A DNA stretch of 64,000 nt from contig NZ_BDCD01000005.1 in NCBI RefSeq assembly GCF_001613325.1, positions 124,001-188,000 of the forward strand, read 5' to 3'. The translations under genes were made by a program, and so were the position numbers. A model generated the notes under the pieces. The model was given only the letters and a program-made list of their open reading frames with translations, was not told where the DNA came from and made no database searches. This document shows, in pieces, positions 1 through 10,334 of this stretch. The first letter of the stretch is position 1, and the number at the start of each line of letters is the position of its first letter. The DNA comes from Nocardia yamanashiensis NBRC 100130. Lineage in GTDB: Bacteria; Actinomycetota; Actinomycetes; Mycobacteriales; Mycobacteriaceae.

Positions 1-1
1 G

Positions 2-547
2 CATCGCGGCTACGACGCGGTGGTACTCGATCTCGGCTTGCCCGACGCGGACGGGTTGACGGTGCTGCGGCAGCTGCGAGAAGTGAGCACGGTCCCGGTG
101 GTCATCCTGACCGCGCGCAGCGACGAACGCTCCATCGTGCGCGGATTGCGCGGCGGCGCCGACGATTACGTGGTGAAACCGCCCCGGATCGCCGAACTGC
201 TGGCACGCATCGAGAACGTGACGCGCCGCCATCTCGCCGTCTCGGCGCCGGCGAGCCAGCGCATCGTGCAGACCGGGGATGTGCGAGTCGACCTCGAAGC
301 GCGCCGGGTCGAGATCGCGGGAATCCCGGTGACATTGACCGCCAAGGAATTCGAACTCGTCGAAGCGCTGGTGGAACGCCCGGGAGCGGCGGTCTCACGG
401 CAGCAGTTGATGGATCGCATCTGGGGCGATGCGTTCGTGGCGGTCTCACGCACCCTGGACGTGCACATGACCGGGCTGCGCGCCAAGCTCGACCGGCCGG
501 GACTGATCACCACCATCCGCGGCTACGGCTACCGCTGGGGCGAATGA
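2..547 (+). CDS. OmpR/PhoB-family response regulator, 5' end missing
   Basis: This is the C-terminal part of a DNA-binding response regulator; the reading frame is open to the left edge, so the true start lies outside the window. The receiver domain is visible from its phospho-acceptor strand (VVLDLGLPDADG, Asp near position 28), followed by the conserved Thr (VVILTARS) and Lys (DDYVVKPP). The C-terminal half is a winged-helix OmpR domain ending in the usual RGYGYRW. It sits 3 bp upstream of a sensor kinase gene, so the two form a cognate pair. A solute-binding lipoprotein is third in the operon and is the likely input component. Confidence 0.93.
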   Translation, partial: HRGYDAVVLDLGLPDADGLTVLRQLREVSTVPVVILTARSDERSIVRGLRGGADDYVVKPPRIAELLARIENVTRRHLAVSAPASQRIVQTGDVRVDLEARRVEIAGIPVTLTAKEFELVEALVERPGAAVSRQQLMDRIWGDAFVAVSRTLDVHMTGLRAKLDRPGLITTIRGYGYRWGE

Positions 548-550
548 GCG

Positions 551-2191
551 GTGCGTCGCCGGCTGCTGACCGCCTTGACCGTGTTCGCCACCCTCGCGGT
601 GCTGGCGTTCGCAGTACCGCTGTGCCTGACCGCCGCGACCAGCCGCACCCAGCAATTGGCCGGCGACCGCATCGGTGACGCGGACCGGTTCGCGGCCCTG
701 GCGGTCACGGCGGGCGCGCTCGGCGACAATCGGGGCTTGGCGGCGGAGGTGAACCGGTACCACGACCTGTACGGGGAACCGGTGCTGGTGGTGGATGCGC
801 GCGGGCTGCCGATCGTGAACGCGGGAGTCGATGCCGCCGATCCGGCGATCGCCGCCGCGGTGGCGGCCGCCCGCCGCAATCAACGCCCCGCCACCCCGGC
901 GCGGCTCTTGCCGTGGGGGCCTTCGACATTGCTGATCGCCCGGCCGGTCGGCAGTGACGTGCATGTCGACGGCGCGGTCCTGATCACCGTGTCGACCGCT
1001 CGCGCACGCACCGACATCGCGCGGGTGTGGGCGATCGTGGCATTGGGCGCACTCGCCGCCATGGCCGTGTTCACCGCACTCGCGCTGATCCTGTCGCGCT
1101 GGGTGCTTCGCCCCCTGGCCGGGCTGTCGGCGGCGGTGGCGGGATTGACCGCGTCGCTACCCAAACCTCGCACCACCGCCGCCATGACACGCCGGCACGG
1201 TGGCCCGCCCGAACTGCGTGCCGTCGCCGAATCGGTCGACACCATGGCCCTGGCCGTCCGGGATTCCGCGGCCGCGCAACGCCGCCTGGTCGATGACACC
1301 GCGCACGCGATGCGGAATCCGCTCGCCGCGTTGACCATCCGCCTCGATTCCCTCGAGCCCGCGATTCCCGCGACCGCGGCCGCCACCTTCCACGGAGCGA
1401 CCCGCGAAGTGGAGCGACTCACCGCGCTGCTCGACGACCTGCTGACCCTCGCGGTCGCGGAAGGCAATGCGGTCACACCGGCCCGCCGGGTCGAACCCTG
1501 CGATGTGCGCGCGGTCGCCGCGGACCGGATCGACGCCTGGCACACGGCTTTCGACCAAGCCGGTATGACGCTGTCACTCGAAGGCACAGTCCCGGCTGCC
1601 GATCGCCGCGACGGGCAGACAGACAGCAGGTACGAACTTGCCGGGCAGGAGGCCGACAGGCACAGACTCGCTGACCGCACAGGCAACGGACACGGTCCCG
1701 CCGACCACGCAGGCAACGGACAGGGGCTCGCCGGCCGAGCAGGCGAGCGGCACGGTCTCGCTGGAAGGACAGGCGCCGGGCACGGTTCTGTCGAACGAGC
1801 CGACGAGGGCCAAGGTCTCCCTGGCTCCAGCAGTGAGGCCGTGTCCAGTGTCCCCGCCGATGTGCTGGCACAAATCCTGGATGTGGCACTGAGCAATTCG
1901 TCCCGCTACGCCGGCCCCGGCGCGCACACCCGCATCACGGTCACCCCGGCACCGGGCGAGGTCACGATCATCGTGGCCGACGACGGTCCCGGCGTACCCG
2001 ACAGCGAGCTCGCCGACCTCACGACCCGCTTCTTCCGGGGCAGCACCGCCCACGGGATCGGCGGTTCCGGTCTCGGGCTGCCAATCGCGGCGGCCCTGGT
2101 GAAATCCGTACACGGCCGCCTGGCAGTCGAGCCGGTGACACCGCACGGGCTGGCAGTGATCATCGGTCTGCCGGTGGGGGAGAGCTCATGA
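551..2191 (+). CDS. Sensor histidine kinase with repeat-containing linker
   Basis: Membrane sensor kinase, 546 residues, GTG start 3 bp after the regulator stop. An N-terminal membrane segment (residues 3-25) and a second one (about 157-182) bracket an extracytoplasmic domain, followed by a HAMP-like segment. The H-box is DTAHAMRNPL (about residue 250). The ATPase domain shows an N-box (LSNSSRYA), G1 (DDGPGVP) and G2 (GGSGLGLP). Between dimerization and ATPase domains lie seven 10-residue repeats rich in Gly, His and Arg (residues 357-426), which is not typical for this family. The stop overlaps the next start (ATGA), indicating translational coupling with the TAXI lipoprotein. Confidence 0.93.
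   Translation: MRRRLLTALTVFATLAVLAFAVPLCLTAATSRTQQLAGDRIGDADRFAALAVTAGALGDNRGLAAEVNRYHDLYGEPVLVVDARGLPIVNAGVDAADPAIAAAVAAARRNQRPATPARLLPWGPSTLLIARPVGSDVHVDGAVLITVSTARARTDIARVWAIVALGALAAMAVFTALALILSRWVLRPLAGLSAAVAGLTASLPKPRTTAAMTRRHGGPPELRAVAESVDTMALAVRDSAAAQRRLVDDTAHAMRNPLAALTIRLDSLEPAIPATAAATFHGATREVERLTALLDDLLTLAVAEGNAVTPARRVEPCDVRAVAADRIDAWHTAFDQAGMTLSLEGTVPAADRRDGQTDSRYELAGQEADRHRLADRTGNGHGPADHAGNGQGLAGRAGERHGLAGRTGAGHGSVERADEGQGLPGSSSEAVSSVPADVLAQILDVALSNSSRYAGPGAHTRITVTPAPGEVTIIVADDGPGVPDSELADLTTRFFRGSTAHGIGGSGLGLPIAAALVKSVHGRLAVEPVTPHGLAVIIGLPVGESS
1619..1828 (+). repeat. Seven in-frame 30-bp tandem repeats inside the kinase gene
   Basis: Seven consecutive 30-bp units begin at 1619, 1649, 1679, 1709, 1739, 1769 and 1799. 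Units 3 and 4 encode TGNGHGPADH and AGNGQGLAGR; the consensus is about A-G-x-G-H-G-L-A-G-R. The units are diverged, so this is an old minisatellite-like expansion that keeps the reading frame. It lengthens the linker between the HisKA and HATPase domains. Confidence 0.85.
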
Positions 2192-3180
2192 GCGGCGACC
2201 AATCGGCTGCCATGTCCGCAGCTTCCGGCATTCCCACCGGTTCCGGTACCCGCCTGCTGTCACGGCGCGGATTCCTGCGCTCCGGAACAGCTTTCGCCGC
2301 GCTGGCCGGGTTGGCGGGCCCGCTGGGGCTCACCGCCTGTTCCGATGATTCCGCCCAGTCGCCGGTGCGGCTGGCGGCGGGGGAGGTGGGCGGCTTCTAT
2401 CACGCGTTCGCGCAACAACTTTCACGTATCGCCGCATCGACGGGGCTGCGTATCGATGTCATCGCCACCGCGGGCTCGGTCGACAATCTGGCCCTCCTGT
2501 CACGCGGCGAAGCCGACACAGCCTTGATCCTGGCCGATTCCCTCGACGACAACCCCGACCCGCCACCGGCCATCGGCCGCGTCTACGAGAACTACCTCCA
2601 ACTCGCCGTCGCCGCCACCGGCCCCCTCACCACCCTCGCCGACCTGCGCGGCACACGCGTCAACCTGGGCGCATCCGGATCCGGCGCCACCCACACCGGC
2701 GAAAAACTGCTCCTGGCCGCCGGTCTCACCCGCACCGACGTCACCATCAGCCACTTACCGCTACGAGACGCTGTCACCGCCCTCACCACCGACCGCCTCG
2801 ACGCCCTCCTGTGGGCCGGCGGCGTCCCCACCCCCGCCCTGGCCGACCCCGCAATCCGCCTACTGGATCTCACCGGCCTGGCCGACCCGATGCGCGACCG
2901 CTTCGGCTACCTCTACGACCCGGTCCTCATCCCCGCCGGCACCTACCCGAACTCCCCACCCGTACACACCATCGGCGTCGCGAACCTGCTCATCGCCAGC
3001 CCCAGCCTGCCCGACACCACCGCCGCCGCCCTCACCGAACTGCTCCTCACCCACCCCGATTCCCTGGTACCGGCCGAAGCAGCAGGCACCCAGTTCCTCG
3101 AGGCCCGCTCACTCATCGGCACCGGTGTCGCACCCCTGCATCCGGGCGCGATGGGCGTATATCGCCGCAATCACGGATGA
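2188..3180 (+). CDS. TAXI-family solute-binding lipoprotein
   Basis: Exported substrate-binding protein of 330 residues. The N-terminus has a twin-arginine motif (SRRGFLRSG) followed by a hydrophobic stretch and a lipobox (GLTAC), predicting a Tat-exported lipoprotein. The mature part has the TAXI-type segments GGFYHAFAQQL and ATAGSVDNLALLSRGEAD. TAXI proteins normally feed TRAP transporters, but no TRAP membrane subunit is next to this gene. Its start overlaps the kinase stop by 4 bp, so it probably presents a ligand to the kinase instead of, or as well as, a distant permease. The ligand cannot be read from the sequence; glutamate or other carboxylates are common for the family. Confidence 0.85.
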   Translation: MSGDQSAAMSAASGIPTGSGTRLLSRRGFLRSGTAFAALAGLAGPLGLTACSDDSAQSPVRLAAGEVGGFYHAFAQQLSRIAASTGLRIDVIATAGSVDNLALLSRGEADTALILADSLDDNPDPPPAIGRVYENYLQLAVAATGPLTTLADLRGTRVNLGASGSGATHTGEKLLLAAGLTRTDVTISHLPLRDAVTALTTDRLDALLWAGGVPTPALADPAIRLLDLTGLADPMRDRFGYLYDPVLIPAGTYPNSPPVHTIGVANLLIASPSLPDTTAAALTELLLTHPDSLVPAEAAGTQFLEARSLIGTGVAPLHPGAMGVYRRNHG

Positions 3181-3195
3181 CCGGACACCAGCCCT

Positions 3196-3217
3196 TATTC
3201 CGTCACTGTGACGAATA
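3196..3217. promoter_or_regulatory. Palindrome, copy 1 (TATTC-cGTCAC-t-GTGACG-AATA)
   Basis: Arms GTCAC and GTGAC are separated by one base and extended outward by TATTC/GAATA. It lies 16 bp after the TAXI lipoprotein stop. Its form suits a dimeric repressor or a small hairpin; the binding protein is unknown. Confidence 0.5.
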
Positions 3218-3429
3218 ATGTTGGGGGAGTACAGGAATCGCAGGGGAGAGGCCCCACCCATTGCGATGAACGCCCCACCCCACGCTAGCTCAGCCCCGAT
3301 CATGCAGCACCCACCGAACGACAGAACGGCAACACATACCGTGCCGTCGGTCTGATACGCGTCCAAATGCATATACACCGTGGCGATGGACAGGTACGCG
3401 GTCACCACATCCCTTGCCAGACCGTCGAA

Positions 3430-3450
3430 TATTCCGTCACAGTGACGTAT
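3430..3450. promoter_or_regulatory. Palindrome, copy 2 (TATTC-cGTCAC-a-GTGACG-TAT)
   Basis: Second copy of the palindrome at 3196, with the same core arms and central A instead of T. The distance between copies is 234 bp. The repetition argues for function or segment duplication rather than chance. Confidence 0.5.
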
Positions 3451-3779
3451 CAAGGGTGAAGATCCGGGCCACAGGGGAGCGGCAGCCGAACCTCCAATCA
3501 GCCCCAATCCAGCCAACCACCCAGAACAGGAATATTTCCACCAAAGGGCCGCTGGAACGAAAAATAAACTCCCGCACCGATTTACACCATCCTGCAGCCT
3601 CCAACAGCAGCACACACACCAACCAATACAGAAGTCACGGCCTGGCAGCAGAACTCACCGAACAGTCACCGAATCCATCTGCAATACAACAGTTTTCCCC
3701 GCTCCAGCCCCCGCCGTAAATATGCCGATAATCAACACTATGTCAAGTTGACCTCCCGTAACTGACGGCACGTTCTGCG

Positions 3780-4178
3780 ATGGCTCGGGCCAAGCGAAAC
3801 CCACTGTGTATGAAGTGCTATCAGCGCGCACGCCGCTCGCGGCAAGGGCCGACGGAAGCACGCCGCGCCAACCTGTGGGCCAAATACCGAATCACTCCTG
3901 AGCAATACGATTCCATGCGCCTGGCTCAGTGTTACCGCTGCGCGATCTGCGGCATCCATGAGGACGAGATCGAGGTGTCGGGGGTCGGCGGCAGACCGCG
4001 GCAGGACGGCGTACCCATTATCAAGTCTCCCCTATCGGTCGATCACGATCATGCCGATGGCGCTGTGCGTGGGCTGCTGTGCCCGTCATGCAATCTGGGT
4101 CTGGGGAAGTTCGGCGACGATACGGCTCGGCTCGCGTCGGCGATCGCCTACCTGAATCGGTTCGGCGGTTCCTCGTGA
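3780..4178 (+). CDS. Recombination endonuclease VII-like HNH protein
   Basis: Short protein (132 residues) with the features of the phage T4 endonuclease VII family: zinc-binding CAICG, the catalytic segment SVDHDHADGAVRGLLC, then PSCNLGLGKFGDD. An extra CMKC pair lies at the N-terminus (residues 10-13). A stop codon lies seven codons upstream in frame, so ATG 3780 is the earliest good start. Homologues are usually carried by phages, where they cleave branched DNA. No other phage gene is visible here, so it is an orphan or remnant in the low-GC gap. Confidence 0.85.
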   Translation: MARAKRNPLCMKCYQRARRSRQGPTEARRANLWAKYRITPEQYDSMRLAQCYRCAICGIHEDEIEVSGVGGRPRQDGVPIIKSPLSVDHDHADGAVRGLLCPSCNLGLGKFGDDTARLASAIAYLNRFGGSS

Positions 4179-4202
4179 ATGGTGTTCGGCTGCATCCGAT
4201 AG

Positions 4203-5165
4203 TCAGCGTTGGAAGGATCGGCGGTAGGTCATGGGGGTTACGCCTACCTCGCGGATGAAATGGTGGCGGAGGTTGCCGGCGGTGCCCATGCCGCAGAGTT
4301 GGCTGATGCGCTCGATGGGGAGGTCGGTGGATTCGAGGAGTTGGCGGGCGCGGGACAGGCGGGCCGAGTGCAGCCAGCGTAGTGGTGTGGTGCCGGTGGA
4401 TTCGGTGAAGCGGCGGGCCAGGGTGCGGGTGCTGAGGCCGGCGGTGCGGGCGAGTTGGGTGACGGTGAGTTGCTGGTCGAGGTTTTCGGTGGCCCATTGC
4501 AGGACGTGTCCGAAGCCGTCGCTGCCGGAGCGTGGCATGGGCTGTTCGATGAATTGGGCCTGTCCCCCGGCGCGGTGGGTTTGCACGACCATGCGGCGCG
4601 CGACCTGGTTGGCGACGTCGGCGCCGAGGTCGGTGCGGACCAGGTGCAGGCACAGGTCGATGCCGGCGGTAACGCCCGCGCTGGTCAGGACGTCGCCGTC
4701 GTCGACGTAGAGCACGGACGGGTCGAGGCGGACCTGCGGGTATCGGGTGCGCATGAGGTCGGCGTAGCGCCAGTGTGTGGTGGCGGGGCGCCCGTCGAGC
4801 AGGCCCGCGGCGGACAGGGCGAACGCGCCGGTGCACAGTGACACGATTCGCGCTCCGCGGGCGTGTGCGGTCAGGAGTGCGTCGTTGAGCCGGGGGTCGA
4901 CGATGTCGGCGGCGATGTTGTCGGGGTTGAGGCCGGGCACGATCACGATGTCGGCGTCGTGCAGGGCGTGCAGGTCGTAGGGGGTGTCCAGGACGAAGCC
5001 GTGGGTGATCCGGGTCTCCCCCGGGTCGGCGGCGCACATGCGCAGCTCGTACCACGGGTCGGCGATGTCGAGGCGCTGGATGCCGAATACCTGTGCGGCG
5101 ATGGACATCTCCAGCATGGGCATGCCGTCGGTGACGGCGACCGCGACGATTCCGGGGGTGCTCAC
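4203..5165 (-). CDS. GlxA-type transcriptional regulator (DJ-1/PfpI + AraC)
   Basis: Regulator of 320 residues. The N-terminal half is a DJ-1/PfpI-like domain (about 5-180) with the conserved cysteine in SLCTGAFALSAAG; the C-terminal 95 residues carry the two AraC helix-turn-helix motifs (LARTAGLSTRTLARRF and ERISQLCGMGTAGNLRHHF). Members of this family sense small metabolites. It is divergent from an MFS exporter, with an imperfect palindrome in the 85-bp space between, so it likely controls that exporter and itself. Confidence 0.92.
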   Translation of the reverse strand: MSTPGIVAVAVTDGMPMLEMSIAAQVFGIQRLDIADPWYELRMCAADPGETRITHGFVLDTPYDLHALHDADIVIVPGLNPDNIAADIVDPRLNDALLTAHARGARIVSLCTGAFALSAAGLLDGRPATTHWRYADLMRTRYPQVRLDPSVLYVDDGDVLTSAGVTAGIDLCLHLVRTDLGADVANQVARRMVVQTHRAGGQAQFIEQPMPRSGSDGFGHVLQWATENLDQQLTVTQLARTAGLSTRTLARRFTESTGTTPLRWLHSARLSRARQLLESTDLPIERISQLCGMGTAGNLRHHFIREVGVTPMTYRRSFQR

Positions 5166-5178
5166 TCCACCAGAGTAC

Positions 5179-5213
5179 TGGCAGAATTTTCATCAAGGTG
5201 GTCATTTTTGCCA
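5179..5213. promoter_or_regulatory. Candidate operator of the GlxA-type regulator
   Basis: A 35-bp segment starts TGGCAGAA and ends TTTTTGCCA, giving inverted arms TGGCArAA/TTtTGCCA in the space between the divergent regulator and MFS genes. It is AT-richer than its surroundings. The assignment to the adjacent regulator is by position only. Confidence 0.5.
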
Positions 5214-5250
5214 CTCGTGGGTGTGCGGCTGCGCGATCAGGCTGAATCTT

Positions 5251-6489
5251 GTGATTAGGACTGAAGTTTCGGGCCGCGCGCGGCTCCCCCGCCCGGTGGC
5301 TTTCGGCTTGGCCGCGACGGTGATCGGGTTCTGTTTGGCGGCCTCGGCGGTACCGTCGCCGATCTACAAGCTGTATGCGACGACCTGGCGGCTGGACACC
5401 TCGACGGTGACATGGATCTATGCCACCTATTGTTTCGGTGTGCTGGCGTCCCTGCTGATGCTGGGCCGTGTCTCCGATGCGGTGGGCCGGCGTCCGGTGA
5501 TCGCGGCGGGACTGGCGGGGTTGACGGCTTCGATGGTGTTGTTCGCCTGCGCTTCCGGTGTCGGGTGGCTGTTCCTGGCGCGAGCGGTGCAGGGTTTGTC
5601 GACGGGCATTGTGATCAGTGCCGCGGGTGCGGCGCTGCTGGAGCTGTATGACGGTGCGGATCCGGCGCGGGCGGGCTTGTACAACGTGGTGGCCAGTTCG
5701 CTCGGCGTCGGTTCCGGTGGGCTGGTCGGCGCGCTGCTGGTGCAGTACGGCCCGTCTCCGATGGTGACGCCGTTCGTGCTGCTGGCCGTGCTCGCGGCGC
5801 TGTTGCTGGCGGGCAGTGTGCTGATGCCGGAGACGGTGGTGTCGCGCAGTGGTTTCCGGATCACCGCGCCGGGGGTGCCGCGGGCGGTGCTGGCCCCGTT
5901 CACGGTGGCGGGTTTGGCGATCGCGTGCGCGTGGTCGATCATCGGGCTGTTTCTGGGTCTGGTCGGGGCGATCGTCCCGAGCCTGCTGCACACCGGCAGT
6001 TATCTCCCGGCGGGTGTGGCGATTCTGGTGATGGGCGGCGCGGGCACGGCGGCGGCGATCTCGACCCGTCAGCGCACGCCGGCGTCCCAGATCGGGTGGG
6101 GTATGGCGATCATGTCGGCGGGCATTCTTCTCTTGGCGGTGTCGGTGACCGGTAGTGGTTCGGCGGCGGCGTTCCTGTGCTCGGGGGTGGTGATCGGATT
6201 CGGTATGGGCAGTGGGATGTTCGGTGCGCTGCGCCTGCTGGGTGCGGCCGCCCCGCCGGATCATCGCGCGCAGGTGATCGCGGCGTTCTACCTCGTGGCC
6301 TATGCGGCCATTTCCTTGCCCGCGATCGCCGCGGGGTACACCGCCCGTCATCTGGGCGCCGCGCCGACGATCCAGCTCTTCGGCGCCGGCATCGTCGTCG
6401 TCTCCCTCGCGACGCTGGCGCTGGCTCGCCGCAGGGCGCGCTCGGACACTACAAGCGCCGGGCGAAGCTTCGTCGCTTCCTCCAAATGA
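5251..6489 (+). CDS. MFS transporter
   Basis: Major facilitator, 412 residues from the GTG at 5251, with about twelve hydrophobic segments. The loop motif GRVSDAVGRRPVI between segments 2 and 3 is the MFS signature. The frame is open much further upstream, but that part overlaps the divergent regulator and is not membrane-like, so the GTG just before RTEVSGRARLPRP is preferred. A good ribosome site is not obvious. It is divergent from the GlxA-type regulator and probably exports a compound sensed by it. The substrate is unknown. Confidence 0.85.
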   Translation: MIRTEVSGRARLPRPVAFGLAATVIGFCLAASAVPSPIYKLYATTWRLDTSTVTWIYATYCFGVLASLLMLGRVSDAVGRRPVIAAGLAGLTASMVLFACASGVGWLFLARAVQGLSTGIVISAAGAALLELYDGADPARAGLYNVVASSLGVGSGGLVGALLVQYGPSPMVTPFVLLAVLAALLLAGSVLMPETVVSRSGFRITAPGVPRAVLAPFTVAGLAIACAWSIIGLFLGLVGAIVPSLLHTGSYLPAGVAILVMGGAGTAAAISTRQRTPASQIGWGMAIMSAGILLLAVSVTGSGSAAAFLCSGVVIGFGMGSGMFGALRLLGAAAPPDHRAQVIAAFYLVAYAAISLPAIAAGYTARHLGAAPTIQLFGAGIVVVSLATLALARRRARSDTTSAGRSFVASSK

Positions 6490-6532
6490 ACGGTGGCCGA
6501 ACGACTCGAGCATGGTTGGTTGAAACGGCTCC

Positions 6533-6551
6533 ACTCAAGACTTGAATGAGT
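6533..6551. promoter_or_regulatory. Candidate FurA operator
   Basis: The segment reads ACTCAAGACTTGAATGAGT, an inverted repeat with outer arms ACTCA/TGAGT and an inner TCAAG-A-CTTGA. On the minus strand it contains TGACTCATTCAAG, close to the TGACTGATTCCAG core known before mycobacterial furA. It ends 13 bp before furA, consistent with autoregulation of furA-katG. CATACT at 6552 could be the -10 element. Confidence 0.5.
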
Positions 6552-6564
6552 CATACTTCGGGAT

Positions 6565-7002
6565 ATGTCCAGTAGTTCGGACTTCGAGCGGATGCTGCGT
6601 GCGGCGTCGTTGCGGGTGACAGCGCCGCGCGTCGCCGTACTGAGCACCGTGCACGCGAACCCGCATGCCGACACCGACTCGATCCTCACCCAGGTGCGCG
6701 GCGTGCTGGGCACGGTGTCGCATCAGGCCGTGTACGACGTGTTGCGGGTGCTGACGGCGGCGGGATTGTTGCGCCGGATTCAGCCCATGGGTTCGGTGGC
6801 CCGGTACGAGACCCGGGTCGGGGACAACCATCACCATCTGGTGTGCCGTTCCTGCGGGACCATCACCGATGTCGATTGCGCCGTCGGCGAGGCCCCCTGT
6901 CTGACCGCTTCGAACGACAACGGGTTCGTCCTGGACGAAGCCGAGGTCATCTATTGGGGCCTGTGCCCCGAATGCTCGAAAACGCAAGTGCCGCAGTCGT
7001 GA
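6565..7002 (+). CDS. furA: Ferric uptake regulator family repressor FurA
   Basis: Fur-family metal-dependent repressor, 145 residues. The winged helix (residues 5-80) includes VSHQAVYDVLRVL; the dimerization part has the metal-binding HHHLVCRSCG and a second CPEC near the C-terminus. The gene is followed after 39 bp by katG in the same direction, the arrangement known from mycobacteria where FurA represses katG and is relieved by oxidation. The start is close to the likely promoter, so the message may have a very short leader. Confidence 0.93.
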   Translation: MSSSSDFERMLRAASLRVTAPRVAVLSTVHANPHADTDSILTQVRGVLGTVSHQAVYDVLRVLTAAGLLRRIQPMGSVARYETRVGDNHHHLVCRSCGTITDVDCAVGEAPCLTASNDNGFVLDEAEVIYWGLCPECSKTQVPQS

Positions 7003-9267
<2,265 letters not shown>

Positions 9268-9276
9268 CCGCTCCCC

Positions 9277-9317
9277 CGTGCGCCCCGCGAACCAACACCT
9301 GGTTCGCGGGGCGCACG
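9277..9317. terminator. Bidirectional hairpin after katG
   Basis: Perfect 18-bp stem (9277-9294 with 9300-9317) and a 5-base loop, between convergent katG and the next gene; the right side is followed by TTTAT. Confidence 0.85.
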
Positions 9318-9321
9318 GCGT

Positions 9322-10203
9322 TTATCGGGCCGGTTTCTGCGGCCACCGCACATCGGCGACCAGACCGTAGTGATCGCTGGCGAGGATGCCGGTGAGCGGT
9401 TCGTGGAAGGCCAGATCGACCTCGAGCAGCCGGCCCGCGCCCTCGGGCCGCAGGAACGGATCCCCCACCAGCACATAGTCGATGCGTTGCGGCGGCACGT
9501 TCAGGAACCGCGCCTGCGGATTGGTCAGCGGGTCCATGGTGCGCCCGGCCTCACCGGGCCGCAGCGTCGACCACGCGTCCACGTAATGGGTACTGCGACC
9601 CTCGATGACGGCATTGGCGTTCAGGAACCGCATCTCGTCGGATTCGGGTTTGGCGTTGAAGTCCCCGCACAGGATCGGCGGCAGCGGCGTGCTGGCCGGT
9701 TCGTGGCGGGCGCGGATGGCCTCGTCGATCGCCAGCACCTGCCGCACCCGCTGATAGGCCTGCGCGGGCGGCGGCGCGAGATGGGTACTGAACACATCCG
9801 CCCCGCCGGTGCGGGCGTAGAGCAGTTCGGCCTGCATGGTCCAGGACGGGTGCGGGTCCGGCGGGGACGGATCGACCGGTAGCGCGATCACTTCGTGCCG
9901 GTCGATGGGCCAGCGGCTCAGCACCGCCGATCCGAAGCGCAGGGTCGGGCGGTCGGGCAGGAACGGCAGCGGGTATCCGCCGAAACACCAGTGCCAGTGC
10001 ACTTGCGGTGCGTTCTCGACCAGCCAGGCGGCGGTATTGCTGCCGGGTTCGGCGGTGTCCTCCCATACTTCCTGCAGGCACACCAGGTCCGGGTCGAGCC
10101 GGTCGAACCAGGCCAGGATCTCCTGCCGTCGCCGCTCCCAGTGCGGTTCCAGCAGCGATCCCATGTTCAGCTGCGCGATCCGCAGCACTCCCGCCTGCGC
10201 CAT
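9322..10203 (-). CDS. Endonuclease/exonuclease/phosphatase-fold hydrolase
   Basis: Protein of 293 residues with the full EEP-fold signature: Asn in AQLNMGS, Glu in CLQEVWED, His in FSTHLAPP, Asp/Asn in GDFNAKPESDE, and the C-terminal SDHYGL. Metal-dependent phosphodiesterases, from nucleases to sphingomyelinase-like enzymes, share this fold, so the substrate is open. No signal peptide is seen, which favours an intracellular substrate. It is convergent with katG and divergent from the hydrolase at 10335. Confidence 0.88.
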   Translation of the reverse strand: MAQAGVLRIAQLNMGSLLEPHWERRRQEILAWFDRLDPDLVCLQEVWEDTAEPGSNTAAWLVENAPQVHWHWCFGGYPLPFLPDRPTLRFGSAVLSRWPIDRHEVIALPVDPSPPDPHPSWTMQAELLYARTGGADVFSTHLAPPPAQAYQRVRQVLAIDEAIRARHEPASTPLPPILCGDFNAKPESDEMRFLNANAVIEGRSTHYVDAWSTLRPGEAGRTMDPLTNPQARFLNVPPQRIDYVLVGDPFLRPEGAGRLLEVDLAFHEPLTGILASDHYGLVADVRWPQKPAR

Positions 10204-10318
10204 ACCGGTTCCTTCCTACGGTCCAGCCCTCGAGACTAGGCGCTCGCGGCGGGTGTGTGCGAGCGAAATGCGTATGGGCCGTGCGGTTCTCGGCGAGCGA
10301 ACATTCCCCGACAGAAAC

Positions 10319-10332
10319 TGAAACTTGTTCTA
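10319..10332. promoter_or_regulatory. Perfect KstR-type box
   Basis: The sequence TGAAACTTGTTCTA fits TnnAACnnGTTnnA exactly, the binding motif of the TetR-family repressor KstR that controls sterol catabolism in mycobacteria and rhodococci. It ends 2 bp before the GTG of the downstream alpha/beta hydrolase, so a bound repressor would cover the start of transcription. Confidence 0.65.
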
Positions 10333-10334
10333 GT

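Larger units (their letters stand above)
3181..3779. other. 599-bp gap with two palindromes, no convincing gene
   Basis: Base composition is clearly lower in GC than the flanks, especially 3480-3760, and no frame has normal GC-rich codon use. Two related blocks start at 3196 and 3430; each has a GTCAC-n-GTGACG palindrome followed about 42-45 bp later by CAGGGGAG. They look like a diverged duplication of a promoter or operator segment. The lower GC and the adjacent HNH gene suggest imported DNA. Confidence 0.6.

Noticed and set aside
3109..3615. Possible 168-residue gene on the minus strand in the AT-richer gap
   Set aside because: Overlaps the TAXI gene, codon use is unlike the genome, no domain or ribosome site is visible.
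4021..6534. Long minus-strand frame across the GlxA and MFS genes
   Set aside because: Arg/His-rich shadow translation; both underlying genes have full domain support.
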